Assembly: GCF_029227915.1 (NCBI RefSeq)
Contig: NC_079877.1
Coordinates: forward strand, 9,362,001-9,426,000
DNA from: Hydractinia symbiolongicarpus
Taxonomy: Eukaryota; Cnidaria; Hydrozoa; Anthoathecata; Hydractiniidae
Length of the DNA: 64,000 nt
Reading direction: 5' to 3'
Shown one piece after another: positions 43,949-55,313 of the stretch. A program made the translations under genes and the position numbers. Position 1 is the first letter of the stretch. Each line of letters opens with the position of its first letter. The notes below the pieces were generated by a model, which made no database searches, was not told the origin of the DNA, and worked only from the letters and a program-made list of their open reading frames with translations.

Positions 43949-44701
43949 ATGTCAATAATGGCGGAATCTACAACTGTAAAAACGGCAGAGGATATTTTAC
44001 CATACCTTTTTGAGCCAGTCGTTATATCAGAGGGTGGGGAAGATGAATGGACTGACTGCAGTAGCGAGGCAAATGAGAGTGATGTAGAAAGAGAGATGGG
44101 AAAACAGGGAAGATGCGACGTGGATAGTGAAACGTGGTGCAAATGTGGACATTGCCAAAAAAAGTATTTTCCTATTGAATGCATTTGTTGTGTAGAGGTC
44201 GAAGAAACAAAACGGATGATTGAAAAGGAGAATATTGGTGAGTCAATTTCTTTTTCGGCGGATAAAACATCTAACAATTTCACATATTAGAAATAGTAAC
44301 AATAAAAATATTCTTATCATTAGGCTGTATAATTGATCATCCAGGTTTTAGTCCAGTGTGCCTTAACGTCGAGGTTTTGTGGACATCGCTGGTGAACTTG
44401 GCAGATAGAGAAGGAGCTTATTTGCCGCGCAGGAATAACGTTCCAAACAAGTAGGGTAACTTTTTGCACATATGAAACTGTATTTCGTTATGGATTAAAG
44501 ATAGGTTCATTTATTTTTACTTTTAGATCGTATAGATATGCAGCATATAGACAGTTTACCTGGTGGATACATGATAAGTTAGGTCGCCATGTTAGACGGG
44601 TTATACCATCTTGCGCTGTTAGCCGTATAAGGGCCGAATTCGAAGAAGAAGACGGCAACTACACTTTTTTTACGGCAGCAGCAATATCAAGATTTCCCTG
44701 A
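43949..44701 (+). CDS. P2X7-C type zinc-domain protein (stand-alone)
   Basis: Three exons in frame: 43949-44237, 44324-44450 and 44527-44701, with GTGAGT and GTAGGG donors and TAG acceptors. The protein has an acidic start with I-L-P-Y-L-F-E-P, then the zinc-binding signature W-C-K-C-G-H-C ... I-E-C-I-C-C-V-E-V, then H-P-G-F-S-P-V-C-L, A-A-Y-R-Q-F-T-W-W-I-H and R-R-V-I-P-S-C-A-V, ending shortly after GNYTFF. This is the intracellular C-terminal domain of P2X7 receptors, which in many invertebrates occurs without the ion channel in multigene families. No transmembrane channel part is present. Its last 43 coding bases overlap the end of the THAP gene on the other strand. Confidence 0.8.
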
Positions 44702-46358
44702 CCTTTCACACATTTGAAATCTGGTTGAGATTTCCAAATATAAGTGCAGCCTTTGGTACATGTAATGTGGAGATAAAGCTGGGAACCTTTACGAAATGAT
44801 TCGCGAATTGTTGACTTGTTCACAAGCGACCCACACTTTGAACATCTGTTCAATAACACATCAATTTGACTTCCATACACGATAAAGCATCTGTTGTTGT
44901 GATCATATGTATTTTCGGCGAATTCATTGATATCGGATTCACTTTCTTCGAAACTTCTGGATGCACCATGAACTGTTGGGTCAAAATCGGAATCATTTGT
45001 ATCATTGCCAACTTCACTTGTTTCAGATAAAAAACTTTCCTTCAGTTGTGAAGTACCTGAATGAGACCAGTGTACTCAAATAATTATAAGTGAATACAAA
45101 ACTCACTCTCGTCCCCAGAGAACGAGTTGTACATACCTTCAACACTTTTTTCTTTCCATCCATCATCTGTTTTACGTTCATCTTTTTTTTCATCGGTTTC
45201 TCCCGCATTCGATGCAGGTACAACATTGTCATCAGCAACATCTGAAGTAACGTTCAGCGAATTATCTTCATCTATCAAAATGCTAGAATTCGCTACAAAA
45301 TTTAAAAATACACGCGCAAGTAAATACTGTCAACAAGATACACCACACACCCATAAATAATTTTAAACTGACTTGAAGAAAAACCAAAGGTCGAGGATGA
45401 CATATCATCGTCACTGCAACCACTTTCTGTATCTCTAAAAGAATAATCACGGCGATTGGGCGTCGATGTGCAAAACTGCAACAATCTACGATAAAATATA
45501 TTATCATAAGTAAAAAAAACACCCCAACGAAAATGCCTTCTTTCAATTAATATTGCTAACTGTTGGTGCTTACCTGGATTGTTCTAACTGTGTATTATTA
45601 TTATTATCAAAGTCAGTTTGTGTTGAAACGTTTGCTTTGCAAATGATTTCCTTGAAATTGCAACCGAAATCTGTAGTTGTTACTCGTCTCAGGTTTGTTG
45701 TATCTGTCTGAGCGTGGACGTTGTAAATTCTATCAGTTTGAACTTCAGCATTCTGAAAATAATATGCGACGTAACTTATATGAAATCTGTAGCAATACAT
45801 GCACAGCTACAGCCATGGATAGTAACTGAATACCTGAAAATGGTCCTCTGATGTTATAGGCTCTATCTCAGATGTATCGTCCTGATAAACTACAGGAGCA
45901 TCTGTTTCACATTCGAATGAAGCCATTGCCTCTGTAACAATCTAAATTAAAAAGTATCAAGATAATAACGCAGATGACTTTACAATTAATTACCAATGTA
46001 ATCTTACCCTAACATGTTCAGCACGTGTAGATCGGCCAACAGAAGTGCTTCTCTCCTTATTTTTATTTTCCTTATGTTTAAACAAGGTTGGCACGGCATC
46101 AGGTGTCAATCGGCGACGGGTACCTTTACGTGCTGAATACAAGTCACCACAAAGTTCCTGTTTTAATGTTGTTGTCGAGACATAACACGACTGTTCAAAA
46201 TGATCAGAACATAATCTTCCACTTGGAGGTAAATCTGTTCTCCCAATAGCCACTTCCCACTTTTTAAATAATGATTGCTTTTTAGGCATGGTGTGGAAAG
46301 AAACATTTTTGTTGTTTTCTGTTTGATTTGAACAACCAAAAGCCACACAAAACGGCAT
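44659..46358 (-). CDS. THAP-domain protein, six exons, truncated relative to transposase-type relatives
   Basis: Exons on minus: 46008-46358, 45834-45941, 45574-45752, 45373-45485, 45137-45292 and 44659-45056. All borders are GT/AG and the phases match throughout, giving 434 residues. The N-terminus is a THAP zinc finger (C-x4-C at M-P-F-C-V-A-F-G-C, F-H-T-M-P, L-C-S-D-H-F, AVPTLF). A long acidic Ser/Thr-rich middle follows, then a zinc-ribbon-like C-S-K-C-G with L-H-I-T-C-x2-G-C and W-K-S-Q-P. Relatives usually continue from the G-Q-G-N-L-(D)-I-A-A block into a transposase-like domain. Here the frame ends 8 codons later, exactly where the convergent P2X7-C gene begins. Confidence 0.75.
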
Positions 46359-47299
46359 AGCGACTGGCAGTCTTGTTTATGGAATTTTCCCGCCGTTTCT
46401 TCGTCTCGCTCAAGGGTCCCGCCACGGAAGATAAGAAGATTTATCATTTCGAGGCTAACTTGGATTAGCTATTTAAGGAACTCTACCGTTGTGTTAATAA
46501 AAATGCTAAATATAAGCTGGAAATAATTGTTTATATTGGACATCCGTGGTAGAGCGCTAATGTTATGGCTGATGCAATAATCAAATTGCCTCGATTTTCC
46601 GAGAAAAACATTACTACGAAAAAAAAGAGGAAGTTCTTGTTGCAAGGAAGTTGTTAATTCTTTTAGAAAGGCTTTTATTAGTTAGGCAAGTTGAGATTCT
46701 TATATTTTCTTTCTTGTTTTGTATTAAACGGCAAAGTTAGGTACTTTCTTATGACATCACAAGTACTTTGAGGACTGGACCGAATTTACTTAGTGGACGA
46801 AGCACACTGTCCTTCCAGATCATAGCGGCGGCCATTTTTTTTGAAATTATTTTTCACATTTCTGACGAATAAAGTGAAACCGTTGAGTAAGGTATGAATA
46901 TTTGATTTTCTATTCTTGCTTACAGTTTATTGGCATAGTATCATTTTGTATGCGACCCTGTTTACAGACCCGATTAAGATAAAAAAAGATATAAAAATTA
47001 AGATGTATATAAAAGGTTTATTCTGACATATTTATGTATTGTCTTATTAAAATAACATTTTTTTCAAAAAAAATTTTTTCACTGGGGTGCCCTTTAACAA
47101 CATCTGATAGGCAATTAGTTGCATTGTCTTTCTGCCAATCATGTCAAGATGTTGTTTATTAAATGATTTTTTATTGCTGAGTCTTCTTTCAGTGCGTCTC
47201 TATGGTATAAGTTATAGAGCCCTAAAAATTTTGTTTTTTCTCAAAAAGACATATCACAAAGGAATGTTTTATTTAAAAAGAATTTTGCAAATATATAAA
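46359..47299. other. Intergenic, no genes seen
   Basis: Upstream region of both the THAP gene (minus) and the first RING/TRAF gene (plus). AT-rich with runs of T/A near 47060; no supported feature. Confidence 0.45.
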
Positions 47300-47369
47300 C
47301 TTGTTGCTTGATTTCTATTAAAATATATATTCCAAGCAGGAATTTTCTTCAGATTTTAATCGGGAAAAC

Positions 47370-50300
47370 ATGACTGGTTATGAGGTAGAAACTGTTGGCA
47401 ATGTTTCTACTGATCTTTACTGCTTTGTCTGCTTAAAGATTATGAGAAATGCTGTCCAACCACCATGCGGACATGTTATGTGTCAAGGATGTTTTGATGC
47501 CTTAGAGAAAGATGCATCAGAAAGGTAACATTAAGCTGTTCTCTTGTTCTCATTTTATAGTAAAGTGATAACAACGTAATAGAATGAAGGTTTTAATTTG
47601 TCTTTGTTGTCTTTTAACGTTTATCAGCGCCTGTATTAGGATTGTGAAAATTAGAGTTAAACATTTTATGTATATATATATATTCCAGGAATACAGAGCT
47701 AGCCTGCAGGAAATGCTATGTTGCAATAACACGAAACAAGGTACTAATTATGTTTGCTTGGATAAACACTGTCCATAAACTTCCAATGTCTAAATACCGT
47801 AGTACTCAGTTGTCATGCTTGATTACGTACATTTTTAAGCTTTCTTAGTAACCAAGGGTCTTCCAACACGACTTAAAAGAGAAGCTTTCAAGGCAAACAG
47901 TTCAAAATATAATATCAATTAAAGGCCAAATTTTAAAAATATTTTTAGGTGACATCTGTGCCTCTAATCGACCGAATGATTCTTTCCATTCAAGTTAGAT
48001 GTATTCATCATGTAAAAGGATGTCAATGGACGGGAGAGTTGGGAAAGCTGGAGGTATACAGAAGTTTTAATTGAGCATGTTATTTTCATGATGTGAAATT
48101 TCAGATATAAAGCACTGTCATTTGTTGTTTAGATGCATCTAACCAAATGCAGTCACTTGGCAAATCTTTGTAGTTATGGTTGTGGAGAGAAGATACTTCC
48201 CTGCATGGTAATAAATAACTTGACAATAGGATAGCAGAACTTTCTTATGTTTCTCCAAAGAAAATTACTATTCATTAATTTGTGTTTTCATTATTCCAGG
48301 AAATGCAGCACTCGACAGAATGTGAATATCGCACCATAAGTTGTGAATATGAAGTTTGCGGTTGTGATAAAAAGGTGTTGTATTAACCCTATTTGTGTTA
48401 GAAAAAAGTGGAGGGAGCTGACTCAACCCTTCTATACCTTTTATGGGCTTTTAGTTCACCCTGATATTTTGTTAGAAATGCAACATGACATATTGTTTTG
48501 GTTTTAATGATTAGTCTAAAAGATAACTATTCTTAAGTATTTTTGATTGTTTTATTTTTGTTATGTGCCTTGCAAACAAATGTTGAATCAAATCCAACCT
48601 TTTTACGTATCGACTCATATCATCCAAAAGATTAAGTTTGTCCACTTAAATCAACTGATAATAAAAGTATGACAAATGTTGCCATGTCAACCAATTTTTA
48701 AACTTAAACGAAATTTTTCCGATTTCTGTAAAAAAATTGATTATTGTTTTTAGAAGCATTTATTTCTCTGCACATATTGACTTACTGTTTTTTGTTACTT
48801 ACATTAGTGTGAATTAACCCTATTCGGTTCGGGGTTTTTCGAACATACTATGACTGGGGGGGGGGCGGAATCCGCCCCCCCCCCCCCCCAATAACTTTTC
48901 ATAGGGTTGTTCAAATTAAATCAAACTTTGCACACTTATAGTACGTCACAAAAGGAACAAAATGGCGGCAATAATTTTTTGCTTGCGTCAGCACATTTTC
49001 TGTGACGTCATTAGAAGCTTGAAATTTCTTAAAAATACTACTATCTGCCTACAATATAATTACGTTTGTTCCAGAGCGAATTTTTGCATTCTGTTTGAAG
49101 TTTCTGAAAGCTAAATAAAAGTTATTTAACATATTTTCCGAGTTTTACATGGATCGCATAAAAAATTACCAAAAATTACCCGAAAATCCGGTTTTTTCCA
49201 ATTTTCGGGTAAAATCCGACAAAATCGCGAAATCGGGTTAATCACGTGTCCAAATTAGGCAAAATGATTCTTCTTAATAAAACAAAGTTGTGTTGCAAGT
49301 TTCAGGTTCTAAGGACAATCCTAACAGAAGTTATTAAATTTTCCCCATGATAAGGATTTCATAGAGATATTTAGGGGGAGTTTCGAGTAATGGCCAATAT
49401 CAAAGCCTCTGAAAGGTATGGGACCTAAAAATTTGGCATGCAGGTGTCTAATAGATAAATATATTGAAACTCATTAAGTTTCATAGCTATATAACATAGC
49501 AATAAGGAGTTATTAAAAAAACCGTCAGGGGGTGCAGAATCCGCCCCTCCCCCGCCCCCCGGACCGAATAGGGTTAATACAAAGCAATTTTACAATTATT
49601 TTGCAAAGCCCATATTTCAGCTAATTTTTAGCTAAATTTGATGATGTCATCAGCAAAAATGCTGATATCAATTTTTGACCAAGTTCTCACCTAAATTCTG
49701 GGCAAAATTTGTGGATGTTTTGTGCCTATTAAACGGGAAATCTTCTTCCCCAACATTGAGAAAGCCTAATTAGCAAAAAGGAGCAGGGTTGAAAACAAAC
49801 AGAAAACTACAAGCGAGTTTATTCTAGGCTGTTTCCACAGAAGTATCTGTCATCGACCGGCCATCACGTATCAACACATATCGTCCAACGGCACGTCGAT
49901 CTGTAGAACTTAGCCTAGTATAAAATCGCTTGTTGATGACATGATACTATCTGTGTTATTCAATGACAATGACTGAACAGATAAGTGGTAATATTTTTAA
50001 CGTTGGAAAACTACAGCTTTCGTCACCTTAAAAAAACTTTCTAAGAATATAAATAGATTGAATTTTGTATTTAGCCAGTGCATATTTCCTAATTCTTAGT
50101 TTGATCAGTTAACACATTTTCAAGCTTTCCTGTGTTGATTATGGTTAGCTTTTAAATTTCAGGCTAGGAATAATCTTATGCTTTATAGTCCTGCTCATAA
50201 CTTCTGAACAACAAGAATGATATGTCCATTTTTATATTAAGGTCATTTTCAAGGATTACAGCAGTCATCTGGAACAATCACGAGACTATCACGTGATGAT

Positions 50301-51492
50301 TTCCCTACAGAAAATGGTTGTTTCTGAGAATGAGAGGAAACTGCAAGGGTATATGCAAGTAAAGGGCGAAGTTCAGTCGGCACAATTAAAGTTGGATGCC
50401 ATTTTAAAAGAAGTTGAAGAGGAAGAGAACGAAATTAAAGAAGAGATTGAAACCTCTTTGCAAGTTATCACTCGAGATATAGAAGCGGAGATATACAGTT
50501 TGAAGCTTCATGTGGATAAGAGCGTTAATGAGTTTGATCGTAATGCGCTGAAGCATGCAGTAATTACAGACAATGACATGGAGAAGCTGAAACTTGATTG
50601 TGACATGGGTGGATTGCAGCGAAAGTTGGATACTGTATTCATGGATCATCGGAAGCAATACAGTTGCAAAGCAAAAGCTTATGCTCGAGACAAGCTAAAA
50701 TCAATGGAAGCTGTTAGGAACAATGTGTCCATACTTGCTCTGAAAGCCTCTGGATATGTAGACGATACGCAACTGTGCAAAATGATTGATGTATTTGAAA
50801 AATCACTTGAAGATGGAACAAGAAAAGTCAAAAATGTTTTGGGTAAGATTGTTGCAAGTTCAGCAAATCGTGTTGAACAACTGAAAAATGCGTTTAAACT
50901 TGAAGAAGAATCACTGAGTGAAAGTATTTCACTAAAGTGTGCTTACCAGACCAGATTTAAAAATATGGTGGACAATTTTCACAATACACCAACGCTGTAT
51001 CTATGGAAAGTTGATGCTTTTGAGAATAGTGTCATTGGTTCGATTAACTGCTTGGCGTCACATGTTATATCGGGTGGTAATTTATCAGCACAGCCTTCTT
51101 TTTGTCAATATTCTGTTGTGTGGTATAACCGTGCTAACATAACTGTCTATCACCGTCCAATTTCAATTCCTCCTTCTTCTTTGATAAAATTTTCTGTTTT
51201 GTCACAGTTGAATTCAAAGACCTACGAATGTGACAATTTTTCTCCTCGCTTATTGGGACAACCGAATTACAATCAAAACGTGGTTAGTTATACCGTGGTT
51301 AGTAACCAGCCCATTTCTCCACGGCGGCTAGTGAATGAAAATGTTTCTTTCCAAAAGCTGCAGGAGAATGAAATTCAGAAAATGCTAAAAAAAACCGTGC
51401 AAAGCATTTCATTCAACTCAACTATACAAGACAAAAACAAAGGAGTGCTTGTGGATGATGTTGTGTATGTCAGATGTGAACTTACAAATTAA
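47370..51492 (+). CDS. RING/TRAF-type zinc-finger protein, copy 1
   Basis: Six coding exons, all phases compatible: 47370-47524, 47689-47740, 47949-48053, 48133-48207, 48300-48374, 50242-51492 (570 residues). Exon 1 and 2 form a RING (CFVC, CGHVMC-x2-C, then CRKC). Exons 3 to 5 encode TRAF-type zinc fingers (V-R-C-I-H-H-V-K-G-C-Q-W-T-G, H-L-T-K-C, C-S-Y-G-C-G, T-E-C-E-Y-R). Exon 6 begins with F-K-D-Y-S-S-H, has a coiled coil (about 50290-50560) and ends in a beta-rich segment (L-Y-L-W-K-V-D-A-F ... V-Y-V-R-C-E-L) that may be a divergent MATH domain. Probable ubiquitin ligase or adaptor of TNF/Toll-type signalling. An acceptor just 5' of the ATG suggests a 5'UTR intron. Confidence 0.8.
48814..49577. 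mobile_element. TTAA-flanked MITE, intron of RING/TRAF copy 1
   Basis: TTAA at 48814-48817 and 49574-49577 flank a 756-bp element with inverted ends CCCTATTCGGT(T/C)CGGGG. TTAA targets and CCC ends suggest a piggyBac-type non-autonomous family. It contains G/C runs near both ends (48856-48889 and 49550-49563) and an internal inverted repeat (ttacccgaaaatccgg ... ttttcgggtaa). No coding capacity. Confidence 0.8.
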
Positions 51493-52330
51493 AGAAAATT
51501 TTTACAGAAACAATCTCTCCTTAGTAGGATGTACACTATCATTATTCTTACGTCTCTATTGTTCTAAACTATAGACGTATGTTTCTGTCTAAAATTCCAT
51601 CCTGATATTATTATGAAGCATATTCTTATAAATGAAGAAGTGTTGTTGTTGTTTTACTCAGAATTTAGAAATTTTTTATTATTAAATCATTTACACCATT
51701 TTTTATAAGCATAATCAATCTACGCCCAGGATAAAGTACTCTGTTAGTCTATTTAAAAATAAGCTTTATCTATTTCTTATGTAATAAATAAAAGCTCAAT
51801 TTCTAGTTGTCAAGTAATAAGGCCTTTATTTGTTTTCTATACGTGTATTGAGTTCCTTTGATCATAATTTTAGAAAGTTGTCATTTCTTTTAAATAATGT
51901 TGTCTTATCTTCTAAATCGTGTGGTCTCCTGAACGAGAGTTTCAGACATTTTAGTTTACGAGCCTAAATGCCTACAAAATTTGTTTACAGTAGTCCCAGC
52001 AATGAGCCTACATTAATGTGTCTTTACTGAACGCATTCGAGCCATGTACAATTAATGCGTGCCTACCCACAAAACATTGTAACGGAAAGATTAAGCGAAC
52101 CAACCTAGCACTGACGAAGCGTAGTGATTATGACACATTTTTTGCAAATTCTTTAAATTTTGCAGAAAGTTATATTAAGAGGCGAGTAAAGTATCTGTAA
52201 ATATGTGTATTGTTTCTTATTCCTGGAAAACACGATATACGCCTTCTCACTTGAATGCTTTTTTAACTTTATCACTTTTTATTTCGGTGCTTTTACAGAC
52301 GAGATAGTGAATCTATCTATTGAGTTCATA

Positions 52331-53862
52331 CACAAAATCCAATGGTATATCATTTGTCTGTATTTAAAAATTATTTTCTTTCATATGACGCATGCGAACA
52401 CTTGTTCTTGAAATAACCACTTGAGTTACTTCAAACTTCTTTTCAGCGCGTGGTTTGTCAGGTCATAAAAAAATTAGATATTATTTGCCAAAATTTTTCT
52501 AAAACTTTTCACGAAGTAAGTTATTCCCATAAAGCCACTTTCCACCAGTTCACCTCACTTTTTAACTTTATAACTTTGAAAGAAAGCTGATAATTGAGAA
52601 AATTTCGTCCATTTACAAATGCTTATTCGGCCTTGTAATTGTTTTATTAAAATTTATCAAGAACAAAGAACATGTTTTTCAAGTTAATAGCGTTACAACA
52701 GAATTAACAAAAACCTTGCAAATGCTTTCATCAAAGACAATTCGAAACAACATACACACAAAAAAAAAACATTTAAAACAACAACAGCAACAAAGGTGGA
52801 AACGAATACATGTAAAGTTACAAACATTGAAAAGGTACGACAATAGATACATGTCAATCCTAAATACATCATACACGTTTCTTTTTTAAGCAACGCAAAT
52901 TTTGGACAAGCCTCAATGATGATTAACTTTCTATATCTCACAGGCTCAATTGTTGCTTGTTGACTCTCAGCTCGAGAAGTTTGTTGCTCCGTTGAGCTAG
53001 TTTGACAATCAAAAATAAGGAGTTAAGTTTACACCGCTACATTATATTGTGCAAATATAACCATGAGCTTTTTTACTTTCTGTGTATCTAAACATAATCA
53101 ATACAAACGCGTTAACTATTTATTATCTTCTTGTATATGATTGTATAATATTGGACGTCAGTCCCCGCAATTAATTCTACAACATTGAATACGTTATATT
53201 TTAGCAATAGAAATTACGACAATGCATTGTAATAATAGAGACTACCCTTTAAGTTTTTGATTTAGTAAAGTCTTTTGTACGAAACTTTTGGTTTAAAAAT
53301 GCGGCGCTAAATCTATTTGTTTTATAATCCATGCTTTACCCCTTTTACTTGTATCAACCACATTTAGTTAGGATTCAAATCATGACAGGTACTTTTCTTC
53401 ATTTTGTTTACACGATCATTTTAGAACGATCATTTCAAATTGTGTGTTATAGTCTTTAAACGCTTAGTTGAAACCCACTCCTTATTAAAAATTTTGTATG
53501 GGTGTAATATGTTTGCTTTCCCAGGAAAACATATCCTGACCTGAGGTATGTCCAAACAACTGCATTATTTACTCAGTATTTTATGTAAGTAAATTTAATT
53601 TAAAAAACAATTTCTAGCTGACAATTTAATATAATAGAGAGTAAATGCAAGTCCGAAAATTGAATTCATAAAGTCAAAGTATCCTAATCAGATAATATAG
53701 GACGAATGAATTTATTTTAAAATTTATGTATATTTCGTGTTACATCCAACACATCTTTCAGCAGAATGAAATGTTACAAGAAAGTTCAGTAAAAAAAGAA
53801 ATTTTGAAGGTAATTAAAACGTTAAATAAGAACTCTTGACGCTTGTAAACCATTGTTCATCT
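52331..53862. other. Spacer between the duplicated blocks, no genes seen
   Basis: AT-rich DNA that is not duplicated. It contains an A-run with 'aaaaacaacaacagcaacaa' near 52780. No supported feature. Confidence 0.45.
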
Positions 53863-54270
53863 TTAAAGTTCATCTTTCAATTTAGCAGGAGAACAGGTTT
53901 TAGTTGCACGGTTAACTAAGCTTCGCATCCAAGCTTTACGATAATTCCACGGTGTATAGCTGTTGTAATTAGTTTACAAGCCAGTTTTGGTGTCATTTCG
54001 GAAAATTGACAGACCATCAGGTGCAATTTCTATGTCTAGGAAGTGTGGTACTTCGTTTTCAAAAGTGTCTACGTTAAACTGTAGATTAATATCGAAGCTG
54101 TTATGGGCGCGGTGTACATGTTGAATGTCTTCATGTTCTAACAGTAGGAGAGCATCGTCTACGCATCTGGAGTAAAACTTAATGACGTGATCATTGATGG
54201 GTGGCCTAATAATAATCTCAAGTTCAGTCATGATAACTATCGCTAGTACTGGTCCTAAACATGTGAACAA
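53863..54270 (-). pseudogene. Reverse transcriptase fragment, Penelope-like
   Basis: A minus frame shows the RT palm motif as S-R-C-V-D-D-A-L (catalytic DD retained, with Cys at the usual Tyr), followed by H-N-S-F and V-D-T-F-E-N-E-V-P-H-F-L-D-I-E-I-x-P-D-G, a block typical of Penelope-type and related RTs with fixed spacing. After T-K-T-G-L the frame shifts and continues with T-P-W-N-Y-R-K-A-W-M to 53863. Only about 130 residues remain. Confidence 0.65.
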
Positions 54271-54740
54271 CTTCTATCGAACTGAAAACGGAAGATAAAG
54301 CATTGTTTCAAAAATATCACTAACATCAAATTTAAAACCTACTCCATTAAAATATAGGTCTAACAACGTAAAACGTCAATATTAAATAATTGATATCGAC
54401 GTTTTGTGTTTAAAGATTTTTAAAACTGAATATTTTAACTAAAGACAATAGTTTTATAGCTATAAAATTTTGGCAAAAGTGCTTTGATAAAAAGAAGTAT
54501 ATTTAGTCTGAAAATAATATTTAGTAACTAATCATGTGGATTTTCGAAGGTTAAAAGCGTTACTGCTACCTGTCGTTACTGCTAGTTTTATATGTTAGGA
54601 CTTGTGCAACGTTTTTATTCTTTAAAGTTGAAAGTCAAAATAGACTTACTTCCGTTTTGGTTCCGTCAAATATACATGCATAAATACCAAATACCATGAA
54701 GACGATATTTGTTATGAGCAAATTCTTAGTTTGCAGCAAA

Positions 54741-54902
54741 GCGGTGCATATATACTTTGTGGTGCATATATGCTTTGTGGTGCATGTATGTATTGTGGTG
54801 CATATATACTTTGTGGTGTATATATGCTTCATGGTGCATGTATGCGTTGTGGTGCATATAAGCTTCATGGTGCATATATGCTTTGTGGTGCATAAATGCT
54901 TT
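54741..54902 (+). repeat. 18-bp minisatellite, nine units
   Basis: Nine consecutive 18-bp units of consensus gtggtgcatatatgcttt, with one or two substitutions in most. Because 18 is divisible by three the plus strand stays open (V-V-H-I-C-F repeats), but there is no other sign of coding. Confidence 0.9.
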
Positions 54903-55313
54903 GTTTACATAAGTGTATTGTTTAGATTACATACACAGTACGAATATCGTATGCTAAAAATAGTAAAAAAGACTGTATCGTGTATTTTGGCTTTACGTCT
55001 TTTTTTGTCTTATTTTTGTCTTACAGCCAAAAATATCAAGATACTGTTTATTTAAAAAATAGTTCTATTGTGGAGTCTTCTTTCACGGCGTATTATTCAT
55101 TAAGTTCTGAAAATTTGTTTGTGAACAAAAAGAAAGTTGAAATAAAGTTTCGTTTAAAAGAGAAAGTTGTTTTTCTTTAAAGAGATATGATATAAATTAG
55201 TTTTATTTTAGAAGAATTTTTAAAAGAATATAAACTAGCAGCTTGATTTCTATTAAAATATATATTCCAAGCAGGAATTTGTGAACTTTTCTTCAGATTT
55301 TAATCGGGAAAAT

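Larger units (their letters stand above)
47300..52330 (+). repeat. ~5.0 kb duplicated gene block, copy 1
   Basis: Nearly identical to 55230-60300 with an offset of about 7.945 kb, covering exons, introns and about 840 bp of downstream sequence. The left border is fuzzy near 47300. The right border lies just after 'acagacgagatagtgaatctat' (about 52320). The intronic MITE is shared, so duplication followed that insertion. Confidence 0.9.

Noticed and set aside
43949-44701. Full P2X purinergic receptor
   Set aside because: Only the cytosolic zinc-binding domain is present; no transmembrane helices or ATP-binding ectodomain exist nearby on this strand.
47550-47778. Pairs of ~60-residue frames in the first intron of both RING/TRAF genes
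   Set aside because: They overlap exon 2 and intron sequence in other frames and are duplicated only because the whole block is.
54696-55055. 119-residue plus-strand frame over the 18-bp repeats
   Set aside because: It is open only because the repeat unit is a multiple of three; codons outside the repeat look random.
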